In this document: piece after piece, positions 1-6,050 of the stretch
Numbering within the stretch: the stretch's first letter is position 1
Layout of the letters: each line of letters begins with the position of its first letter
Source: Methylotenera_A sp031381645
GTDB lineage: Bacteria; Pseudomonadota; Gammaproteobacteria; Burkholderiales; Methylophilaceae
Assembly (NCBI GenBank): GCA_031381645.1
Contig: JANMYB010000100.1
Location: 1 to 31,891, forward strand
Direction of reading: 5' to 3'
DNA length: 31,891 bases
Position numbers and translations under genes: made by a program
Notes under the pieces: model-generated
Told to the model about the DNA's origin: nothing
Database searches by the model: none
The model's input: only the letters and a program-made list of their open reading frames with translations

Positions 1-1277
1 CCTGCCGCATAAGCCGCTGGGTTACTGCCGTCCCACACCACACCATCCATCAGTTTAGAACTGCGCATTGGGTCTTTTGGTACGCTTACCCCAACTTGGC
101 TTGCCGCTTGGCTGTAAAGCTCAATTTGATTTACTTTCTTAGCAACGCCTAAATAATTAGGGTCAGATTTCAGCATGCCCCAACGTTTGTGTTGCGTTAA
201 AAACCACATACCGTCTGATAGATAGGGGAAGGGCACTTTGCCATCGTTATAAAATTTCATGTAATTCGGGTCTTTCCATTTCTTGCCATTACCATTGTCG
301 TAATCACCCAAGAAGCGACCCAAAATCACGTCTTTTGGCGCATTTACATAGGCTTTACCAGAAATTAATTCCGCCACTTTTGCGCGATTTGCAGTCGCAT
401 CGATGAATTTGCTGGCTTCTAAAATCGCCATCATCATGGCGCGTGCTGTATTGGGATTTTTGGCGACAAATTCGGCTGTCGCGCCCAATACTTTTTCTGG
501 ATGATCTGCCCAAATATCTTGCGTTGTCGCTACTGTGAAGCCAATCTTGTCGTAAATCGCGCGCGCATTCCACGGCTCACCCACGCAGTAACCATCCATA
601 TTGCCAATACGCATATTCGCGACCATTTGCGGCGGTGGCACCACGATGTTTTTTACATCTTTAACTGGGTCGATGCCATTGGCTGCAAGCCAGTAGTTAA
701 GCCACATGGCGTGCGTACCAGTGGGGAAGGTCTGTGCGAAAGTAAAATCGCGATTTTCGTTAGTCATCACTCGTTTGAGAGATTTGCCGTCTTTTACGCC
801 TTTGTCTTTTAGCTGATTAGAAAGCGTAATGCCTTGACCGTTATGGTTTAAAGTCATTAGCACTGACATATCTTTTTGCTGGCCGCCAATACCAAGCTGC
901 ACGCCATATACCAAGCCGTATAGCACGTGCGCGGCATGTAGCTCGCCGTTTACCGTTTTATCGCGAATCGCCGCCCAGCTGGCCTCTTTGCTAGGCACAA
1001 TTTTAATGCCATATTTTTTGTCGAAACCCAATTCAGCCGCCACGATAATTGGCGCGCAATCGGTGAGTGGAATAAAACCAATTTTAACTTCGGTGATTTC
1101 AGGCGCGTCAGAACCCGCAGCGTAAGCCATACTTCTAACGCCAGCTGGCAACATATTCATCATCGCAGCTGCGCCAAATGTACTGGCGATAGTGTGTTTG
1201 AAAAAATTGCGGCGACTAGCGTCCACAAAGGTTTCTGTGGGGTTTGCTATCGGCTTATCTTTGCTCTCTTTACTCAT
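1..1277 (-). CDS. nrtA: Nitrate ABC transporter substrate-binding protein (NrtA/CmpA family), 3' end cut by window edge
   Basis: This is the periplasmic nitrate (or nitrite) binding component of an NrtABC-type uptake system. About 425 codons are visible; the stop lies outside the window. The N-terminus carries a twin-arginine signal (SRRNFFK, residues 21-27), a hydrophobic stretch, then an AYAAG-like cleavage region near residue 52-55. The mature start, ITEVKIGFIPLTDCAPIIVA, is typical of the family. Later motifs such as GYCVGEPWN and ATTQDIWADHPEKVLG are also family-typical. The ATG at 1277 is preceded by GGAG eight bases upstream. It follows nasT on the same strand, separated by a 193-base leader with two hexaloop hairpins and a terminator, so expression is probably controlled by antitermination. 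A cytoplasmic NasS sensor is the main alternative, but the Tat signal argues against it. Confidence 0.9.
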   Translation of the reverse strand, partial: MSKESKDKPIANPTETFVDASRRNFFKHTIASTFGAAAMMNMLPAGVRSMAYAAGSDAPEITEVKIGFIPLTDCAPIIVAAELGFDKKYGIKIVPSKEASWAAIRDKTVNGELHAAHVLYGLVYGVQLGIGGQQKDMSVLMTLNHNGQGITLSNQLKDKGVKDGKSLKRVMTNENRDFTFAQTFPTGTHAMWLNYWLAANGIDPVKDVKNIVVPPPQMVANMRIGNMDGYCVGEPWNARAIYDKIGFTVATTQDIWADHPEKVLGATAEFVAKNPNTARAMMMAILEASKFIDATANRAKVAELISGKAYVNAPKDVILGRFLGDYDNGNGKKWKDPNYMKFYNDGKVPFPYLSDGMWFLTQHKRWGMLKSDPNYLGVAKKVNQIELYSQAASQVGVSVPKDPMRSSKLMDGVVWDGSNPAAYAA

Positions 1278-1324
1278 TTTCAACTCCTATTAAAAATACT
1301 CTAAAAATTTTACCCATAAAAAAA

Positions 1325-1364
1325 GCGTCTTAATTGTAAGGGTTTGCCCTTGCAATTAAGACGC
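1325..1364 (-). terminator. Intrinsic terminator in the nrtA leader (probably regulated)
   Basis: A 12-bp perfect stem (GCGTCTTAATTG against CAATTAAGACGC) continues after one mismatch as AAGGG/CCCTT around a four-base loop. On the minus strand it is followed by seven T residues (1324-1318). It lies 47 bases before the nrtA start and downstream of two ANTAR-type hairpins, so by family knowledge it should be the attenuator that NasT overcomes. Confidence 0.85.
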
Positions 1365-1385
1365 CTTTGTCTTATTTACACTAGT

Positions 1386-1403
1386 CGCATCAACGCTAAT
1401 GCG
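1386..1403 (-). promoter_or_regulatory. Second hexaloop hairpin (P2) of an ANTAR antitermination leader
   Basis: On the minus strand a six-pair stem (CGCAUU with GAUGCG, the inner pair U-G) closes the six-base loop AGCGUU. The loop has A at position 1 and G at position 4, the two conserved loop bases of RNA targets bound by ANTAR proteins. It starts 21 bases upstream of the terminator stem. Binding by NasT is inferred from this match and from the adjacent nasT gene. Confidence 0.65.
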
Positions 1404-1450
1404 CTTTGTACTATCTTATATACGCTAGGCTTACATCCGCCATTGGGCGC

Positions 1451-1470
1451 AAGTTATAGCTCTATATCTC
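1451..1470 (-). promoter_or_regulatory. First hexaloop hairpin (P1) of an ANTAR antitermination leader
   Basis: Directly after the nasT stop codon the minus strand reads GAGATAT, loop AGAGCT, ATAACTT. The arms pair with one A-A mismatch and one G-U pair. The loop again has A1 and G4. The linker to P2 is 47 bases. The stem is weaker than P2, so this assignment is less certain. Confidence 0.5.
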
Positions 1471-2049
1471 TTAAACTATCAGCAATTTTGCTGTATCAAT
1501 TAGCTGGCTGGATAAATCTGCCAATTTAAGATTCTTTTTCATCGCCATGCTACGCAACATCTCATAGGCCGCATCTTCATCTAAGCCGCGCTGTTTCATC
1601 AGCAAGCCCTTCGCACGCTCAATTACTTTGCGTTCATCCAATTTGGTTTTAGTTAAAGCCAATTCGGTGCGTAAATGCTTAAATTCTTCAAACCTTGCTA
1701 TCGCCGCATCAATCACAGGTGTCAACCTTTCACTCGGAATTGTCCCCACCACATAGGCGCTCACACCCGCATGCGTGGCTGACTTAATCTTTTCTTTATT
1801 GCCATCATGTGTAAACATCACAATTGGGCGCGGGTCATGCATGCTCATCACACAAATATTCTCAAGTGTGTCGCGGCTGGGCGATTCGGTATCAATAATC
1901 ACCACATCTGGCTTAATCGCACAACACTTCGCCTCTAAGTGGATATCATTTTCAATATGCGCCACCACATCAAACCCATTATCAATTAACGATTGTTTTA
2001 AGGGCTTGCTACGTTTTATATCATTATCGACAATCATCACTTTAAGCAT
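1471..2049 (-). CDS. nasT: NasT-type ANTAR transcription antiterminator
   Basis: The product (192 aa) is a cytoplasmic RNA-binding antiterminator for nitrate/nitrite assimilation genes. The N-terminal receiver-like domain (about 1-118) keeps D8/D10 and D53 (VVIIDTES). It has no lysine at the usual switch position (AYVVGTIP near 99-105), which suggests control by a partner rather than by phosphorylation, as known for NasT with NasS. The C-terminal ANTAR domain (about 128-184) includes LDERKVIERAKGLLMKQRGL and the helix DAAYEMLRSMAM. The gene lies upstream of nrtA on the same strand. A sigma-54 promoter at 2061-2076 puts the expected transcript start one base before the ATG, and no Shine-Dalgarno sequence is visible, so the mRNA may be leaderless. 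No nasS is adjacent inside the window. Confidence 0.92.
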   Translation of the reverse strand: MLKVMIVDNDIKRSKPLKQSLIDNGFDVVAHIENDIHLEAKCCAIKPDVVIIDTESPSRDTLENICVMSMHDPRPIVMFTHDGNKEKIKSATHAGVSAYVVGTIPSERLTPVIDAAIARFEEFKHLRTELALTKTKLDERKVIERAKGLLMKQRGLDEDAAYEMLRSMAMKKNLKLADLSSQLIDTAKLLIV

Positions 2050-2060
2050 AGTGTAGGTAT

Positions 2061-2076
2061 AGCAAGGGCTGTGCCA
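2061..2076 (-). promoter_or_regulatory. Sigma-54 promoter for nasT
   Basis: The minus strand reads TGGCACAGCCCTTGCT. This has the -24 TGGCAC and -12 TTGCT elements with exactly ten bases between GG and GC. The predicted start is near 2050. An NtrC-like palindrome lies about 120 bases upstream. The match is close to full consensus. Confidence 0.8.
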
Positions 2077-2120
2077 AGTACTAAATTACATATTAAGTCA
2101 TTGGTTTTTATTAAAATATT

Positions 2121-2254
2121 ATATATTTTAAAGAGTCTTGCAAAAGTAAACCAAGGCAAAGTGCACCAGCAAGGTGCAAGCGCACGATATTTTGAGTGCA
2201 TGAATAGATTGGCATTAAGCAAAGCAACAGCACACACTCTATATATTTTAAAGA
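2121..2254. repeat. 14-bp direct repeat pair around the NtrC-like site
   Basis: ATATATTTTAAAGA occurs at 2121-2134 and again at 2241-2254, exactly 120 bases apart and in the same orientation. The pair brackets the NtrC-like palindrome at 2162-2178. The region 2050-2333 otherwise holds only the nasT control sites. A short frame runs across it on +, but it resembles no protein I know. The role of the repeat is unknown. Confidence 0.45.
2162..2178. promoter_or_regulatory. NtrC-like enhancer site
   Basis: TGCACCAGCAAGGTGCA is a 17-base dyad that matches the known NtrC pattern TGCACCA-N3-TGGTGCA at all but one defined position. Its centre is about 120 bases upstream of the predicted sigma-54 start for nasT, a usual enhancer distance. 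This suggests that nitrogen limitation switches the cassette on. Confidence 0.7.
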
Positions 2255-2333
2255 CTGTAGTAGATTAAAGCTTTGCCATAATTGCATTGCTGTACTATTG
2301 CTGTAATGTCAATTTTTATTAGATAAATCAATT

Positions 2334-3086
2334 TTGTATAATACGTTACACATCGCTACATTCAATATACATAAGGGCTTTACGCACTTTAACGCGCGTT
2401 TTGTTTTGCAAATTCAGCGCGAAACATTGCGCAAATTACACGCGGATATTATTTTTTTGCAGGAAGTGCAAGATGTGCATGTCAAAAATGGCAAGCACCT
2501 AGAGGCAGTTTCTACTTCTGGACAAGTAGAATATTTGGCAGATACCCTTTGGCCAGATTTCGCTTATGGCAAAAATTCGGTTTACCCTGCTGGTCATCAC
2601 GGCAATGCCTTGCTTTCAAAATTTCCCATCATAAAAACCAATAACCAAGACATTTCTGCACACACTACTGAACAGCGTGGCATGCTGCATTGCGAAATTA
2701 ATGTACCAGGCTGGGATCTGCCATTACATGCGGTTTGCGTGCATCTTGGTTTGTTTGCGCATTGGCGCCGCCAACAATTGGTAGAAGTGGCTGATTATGT
2801 TGATAAGTATGTTCCGCAGAATGCACCACTCATTATTGCAGGCGATTTTAATGATTGGAGTACGCGCGCAGGCCATGTGTTTGCGAAGCGCTTGCAAGTG
2901 CGTGAGGTGTTTGAGCATCATACTGGCAAGCTGGCACGGAGTTTTCCTGCTTGGTTGCCGATGTTAAGAATGGATCGTATTTATGCACGAGGTTTTGATG
3001 TGAAGCACGTAGAAGTACACTCTGGGGCGCGTTTTGTAAAAGTGTCCGACCACGCAATACTATCTGCCACGCTACTAAAAACATGA
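2334..3086 (+). CDS. ybhP: Endonuclease/exonuclease/phosphatase family protein (YbhP-like)
   Basis: This 250-residue product is a metal-dependent phosphodiesterase or phosphatase of the EEP superfamily. Visible motifs are ATFNIHKG (N11), FLQEVQ (metal-binding E44), GHHGNALLSKFP, HLG (137-139), GDFND (170-174), LRMDRIYA and the terminal SDHA (238-241). The only plausible start in frame is TTG at 2334, because a stop lies ten codons upstream and no ATG intervenes; no clear ribosome-binding site is seen. The stop overlaps the next gene's ATG by four bases (ATGA). The same ybhP-clsB pairing is known from E. coli, where clsB makes cardiolipin, so a membrane phospholipid role is plausible. The actual substrate is not known. 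Confidence 0.85.
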   Translation: MYNTLHIATFNIHKGFTHFNARFVLQIQRETLRKLHADIIFLQEVQDVHVKNGKHLEAVSTSGQVEYLADTLWPDFAYGKNSVYPAGHHGNALLSKFPIIKTNNQDISAHTTEQRGMLHCEINVPGWDLPLHAVCVHLGLFAHWRRQQLVEVADYVDKYVPQNAPLIIAGDFNDWSTRAGHVFAKRLQVREVFEHHTGKLARSFPAWLPMLRMDRIYARGFDVKHVEVHSGARFVKVSDHAILSATLLKT

Positions 3087-4240
3087 CTCAATTTATTGAT
3101 GGCAATCAAATTAAATTACTGCGAAATGGTGCAGAATACTTTCCTGAGTTGGAAGCCGCAATTGATAACGCCCAATATGAAGTGTATTTACAAAGCTATA
3201 TTTACGCAGTGGATACAACAGGAATCCACATTGGCAATGCACTTATGCGGGCAGCACAGCGCGGTGTTGTTGCCAACATATTACTAGATGGATTTGGATG
3301 TAAAGAATTACCCAAAACCTATATTCAAGAGTTAGAGCATGCAGGCGTGCAAGTGATGTTTTACCGGCCTAAAGTATCGCCATGGACATTTAAAACAAGG
3401 CGTTTGCGGCGGCTGCATCGTAAGGTTGTAGTGGTAGATAGTTTGGTTGGTTTTGTAGGTGGCATCAATATTATCGATGACAATGATGTATCTAATCAGA
3501 TTTCGCCACGCATTGATTTCGCGGTGCGCATAGAAGGTCCAATATTGGTCGCGATTGTCGAAAGCGTGCATAAGTTGTGGCGTCGTATGGCGTGGGCAAG
3601 AGTACATCAAGTGAAGGTGACTGACGTTAAAACAGGCTTGCAGGCGCCCATAAAGGCAAAAAAATCAGGCTTAAAAGCGGCATTTGTGACGCGAGATAAT
3701 ATACTGCATCGGCGCGATATTGAAGAGGCTTATTTAACCGCAGTTTACCAAGCTAAATCGGAAGTTATCATTGCAAATGCCTACTTTGTACCTGGCAAAA
3801 GGTTTCGGCAAGCGTTATTGGAAGCGGCTGCGCGTGGTGTTGCCGTGAAGTTGCTGCTACAAGGCCGTAAAGAGTATTTTATGATGTTTGCGACGCATGC
3901 TTTTTACAAAGAGTTTTTAAATGGCGGTATTGAGATATACGAATACCGCAAAAGTTTTATGCACAGCAAGGTGGCAGTGGTGGATAATCATTGGGCAACG
4001 GTTGGTTCATCCAACATTGACCCATTTAGCTTACTATTAGCGCATGAAGCCAATGTAGTCATAGAAGACACGGCATTTGCAGCTGAATTGAGAAGTGAAA
4101 TCAACACTTCGATTGAGGTCGCATATCGTATAACTTCGCATGAATGGGAGCATGACAGTAAAATCAAACATTTTTCATCATGGCTAGCGTATGGCCTAGT
4201 TAGAATTTTCTTGGGAATTATTGGATATTCAAAAGAGTAA
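3083..4240 (+). CDS. clsB: Cardiolipin synthase B-like phospholipase D family protein
   Basis: The product (385 aa) belongs to the phospholipase D superfamily and most likely makes cardiolipin at the inner membrane. It carries two HKD motifs: H112-R-K114 followed by D119 and GGIN, and H294-S-K296 followed by D301 and GSSNID. Length and spacing fit ClsB (E. coli about 413 aa) rather than ClsA, since there is no N-terminal pair of membrane segments. Translation is probably coupled to the upstream YbhP-like gene through the ATGA overlap. A weak hairpin (CCAAC/GTTGG, 4295-4315) followed by a broken T run may end the transcript. The rest of 4241-4430 shows nothing recognisable. Confidence 0.9.
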   Translation: MTQFIDGNQIKLLRNGAEYFPELEAAIDNAQYEVYLQSYIYAVDTTGIHIGNALMRAAQRGVVANILLDGFGCKELPKTYIQELEHAGVQVMFYRPKVSPWTFKTRRLRRLHRKVVVVDSLVGFVGGINIIDDNDVSNQISPRIDFAVRIEGPILVAIVESVHKLWRRMAWARVHQVKVTDVKTGLQAPIKAKKSGLKAAFVTRDNILHRRDIEEAYLTAVYQAKSEVIIANAYFVPGKRFRQALLEAAARGVAVKLLLQGRKEYFMMFATHAFYKEFLNGGIEIYEYRKSFMHSKVAVVDNHWATVGSSNIDPFSLLLAHEANVVIEDTAFAAELRSEINTSIEVAYRITSHEWEHDSKIKHFSSWLAYGLVRIFLGIIGYSKE

Positions 4241-4432
4241 ACCAAAAACCAAGCAGAAGTAGACTCCAATCGAGCAGAATTGTGATTTATACAACCAACT
4301 ACAGACTAAGGTTGGGAGTTTTGCTTTACCAGTGCGTAAAAATGATGCACATAAAGATATGTTTTGGAAGCGCATAATGTGCTGAACGTGCTAAATGCTG
4401 TAATCAGCCAATAACGAAAAACGTGTAATTAT

Positions 4433-4479
4433 ATGTCCTGCGAGGCAATATCCATAAGGGTGGCAGGGCAGTGGGTTTT
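4433..4479 (+). repeat. Direct repeat copy 1 (about 45 bp), left flank of the parA module
   Basis: This copy matches 5581-5626 in the same orientation. They share an identical 18-base core (CTGCGAGGCAATATCCAT), then GGGT, GCAGGGCA and TGGGTTT, with a few substitutions and one inserted base. Each copy can fold through eight-pair arms: TGTCCTGC here and TGCTCTGC there, both pairing with GCAGGGCA by using one G-T wobble. The family is not one I recognise. Confidence 0.7.
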
Positions 4480-4507
4480 TAAGGTTTAATCTAAATTTTA
4501 AATCACG

Positions 4508-5113
4508 CTAAACCTTGGCAACCCATTGCAGCAGGCGCTTCCACTGCGCAATTTCTTGCTCCACCAGCGAAGGGCGCATATCAAATATACTCAAGCCTTG
4601 CTCGGCGGCTGTTACATACACTTGCGTGTTACGCAGATAAGCCAACACGGCAAATCGGCCTGTTGCATAAATTCTGCTAGTTTTACTGCAGAATTCGTGC
4701 GCATACTAACCCGCATGCCAACTAGCGCCACAAAAGTCTTATTTTTGCGTATGCTTTTTTTCCTCCGCCAGCACCTGCAAAAAATCGCTGGTGGCGCCAA
4801 TATCAAAGGCAGAAGGCTGAATTGGCACAATCACGCAATCGGCTGCTTTCACCGCTTCGGTCAGCTTATCGTCGCGCAAGCCAGCAGGCGAGTCTGCAAT
4901 CATCCAATCTATCTTTTCCGCTTTTTTCCCGCTAGAGTAAATTTGTGGCGCACTAGCAGGGCGGCGCTCTAGCCAATTGGCTGACGATTGCTGACGGTCT
5001 AAATCTTCTAGCAACACCTGTTTACCGCGCATGGCAAAATATCCAGCCAAGTTAGTCGCTAGCGTGCTTTTTCCACTACCACCTTTTGGGTTGGCGATTA
5101 AAATATTTTTCAT
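4508..5113 (-). pseudogene. Orphan ParA-family ATPase, interrupted by two compensating frameshifts
   Basis: This is a ParA/MinD-type P-loop ATPase of about 200 residues. It begins MKNILIANPKGGSGKST (deviant Walker A, residues 9-17) and continues with VLLEDLDRQQSSANW and DWMIADSPAGL. In the first frame it stops after only 124 codons (TAA at 4739). Homologous sequence continues in a second frame (SIRKNKTFVALVGMRVSMR) if one A is removed from the seven-A run at 4755-4761. It then returns to the first frame near 4647, where one base seems to be missing (LP then VLAYLRNTQVYVTAAEQG), and ends at a TAG at 4508. The two changes cancel, and the total length suits the family. No ParB or centromere is visible. 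A good ribosome-binding site (GGGGGG) precedes the ATG. Sequencing error in homopolymers is an alternative to real decay. Confidence 0.8.
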
Positions 5114-5162
5114 GTTTTGCCCCCCAATACAAAGCTTAAATTAAAACCGTATAAATGGTTTA

Positions 5163-5190
5163 ATCATACGTTAATTATGATTTAATTCAA
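5163..5190 (-). promoter_or_regulatory. Possible sigma-70 promoter for parA
   Basis: On the minus strand TTGAAT is followed by a 16-base spacer and TATGAT, and would start transcription near 5156, about 43 bases before the parA ATG. The surroundings are very AT-rich, so a chance match is possible. Confidence 0.4.
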
Positions 5191-5312
5191 GCAATTAACC
5201 ACTAGTTCCTTGTCATAAAACTGTCACACACAAAAACCTTCTATCGCCTATACTTGCACATAATTTTACGCTATAGATTTTTACCTATAAAAAAGTTAGG
5301 GGGATATGCAAA

Positions 5313-5570
5313 ATGAAGAAAAAAGCTGATGACCAGTATCTGGAAAAAGTAAAAAAGCTAAATAAAGAGCAAGTAGAGCGCCTGCACAGCCGCATGCGTA
5401 ACAAGCTTACACGTAAAGCAGAGGATGAAAAAATCACGGAGCTAGAAGCGCTGGCGATTCAACTGGAACTGGAAGATGAGCAACTAGAAGAGTGGCGCGA
5501 AGAAAGGCGCAAACTTAACGAAAAACTAGAAAAACAAAAAGCAAAAGACGAAGAAAAAGCCAAAAAATAA
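5313..5570 (+). CDS. Small, highly charged coiled-coil protein of unknown function
   Basis: The 85-residue product is almost wholly predicted helix. It is rich in K, E, R and L, with heptad-like leucines (for example EALAIQLELEDEQLEEWREE, residues 45-64) and a lysine-rich tail. It has no cysteine, signal peptide or membrane segment. A clear ribosome-binding site (AGGGGGAT) lies eight bases before the ATG, which supports real translation. It is divergent from parA across a 199-base AT-rich gap, and both sit between the two 45-bp repeats. I do not recognise a family. A role together with the ParA ATPase is possible only from position. Confidence 0.65.
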   Translation: MKKKADDQYLEKVKKLNKEQVERLHSRMRNKLTRKAEDEKITELEALAIQLELEDEQLEEWREERRKLNEKLEKQKAKDEEKAKK

Positions 5571-5580
5571 TTAAATAAAC

Positions 5581-5626
5581 ATGCTCTGCGAGGCAATATC
5601 CATGCGGGTTGCAGGGCATGGGTTTA
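5581..5626 (+). repeat. Direct repeat copy 2 (about 45 bp), right flank of the parA module
   Basis: This is the second copy of the element at 4433-4479, in the same orientation, starting 1,148 bases further on and ten bases after the stop of the coiled-coil gene. A 34-codon frame (5602-5706) begins inside it. Confidence 0.7.
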
Positions 5627-5706
5627 AGCGCTTAATCGCCATGTTTGAGCCGCACCCGATGTTTCAGGTGCGTGTGGGCGAGGTGGAAGGGTGGAAGAGA
5701 AGGTAA
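5602..5706 (+). other. Short open frame, possible gene remnant
   Basis: A 34-codon frame starts at an ATG inside repeat copy 2 and ends at a TAA at 5706. It encodes FEPHPMFQVRVGEVEGWKRR at its end. Its second half is richer in G and C than its surroundings, which suggests a leftover end of a lost gene. No ribosome-binding site is visible and I recognise no family. Confidence 0.2.
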
Positions 5707-5720
5707 GTTATAGAAATTGA

Positions 5721-6041
5721 CTAAAGTAGTTCATCAATTAATTTTTTATGTGTCACTTTACTATGGAGCACATACATATAAACATTTGCGAGCCATTTAT
5801 TGCAAATTTCTAACCAAGAATCCCAATGTTTTTTTACGACTTCATCATCAATATTACGACTCCTCCATAAATTAACTAAGGCTTCAGGATTTCTTGTTAG
5901 TAAACCATAGGCTTTTCGTTTTATATCTCTATCTTCAGATTCAAAACACAGTGGAATTTCTAATCTAAGCTTACCTTCCGAAAGCATGTCTATGTTACCT
6001 GATGCTAATGTATCAATATATTCATAGAAGTTCAGAGCCAT
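5721..6041 (-). CDS. C-terminal part of the interrupted SEFIR protein (same frame as upstream gene)
   Basis: This 106-codon frame lies in exactly the same reading frame as the SEFIR gene. Only one TGA (6053-6051) and three sense codons (A Y Y) separate the two. The sequence across the join, EFKASL-stop-AYYMALNFYEYI, reads like one continuous helical region. I therefore take it as the severed C-terminus of a protein of about 508 residues rather than an independent gene. It is helix-rich with many W and Y residues (for example KKHWDSWLEICNKWLANVY) and has no motif I can name. If it is translated alone from ATG 6041, there is no good ribosome-binding site, though reinitiation after the nearby TGA is possible. 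Confidence 0.6.
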   Translation of the reverse strand: MALNFYEYIDTLASGNIDMLSEGKLRLEIPLCFESEDRDIKRKAYGLLTRNPEALVNLWRSRNIDDEVVKKHWDSWLEICNKWLANVYMYVLHSKVTHKKLIDELL

Positions 6042-6050
6042 GTAGTAAGC

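Noticed and set aside
2071..2268. A 65-codon open frame on the + strand upstream of the YbhP-like gene
   Set aside because: It overlaps the sigma-54 promoter and the NtrC-like site, has no ribosome-binding site and has no recognisable product.
4526..4972. A 148-codon open frame on the + strand
   Set aside because: It lies opposite the ParA coding sequence and its translation resembles no protein family; it is an antisense shadow.
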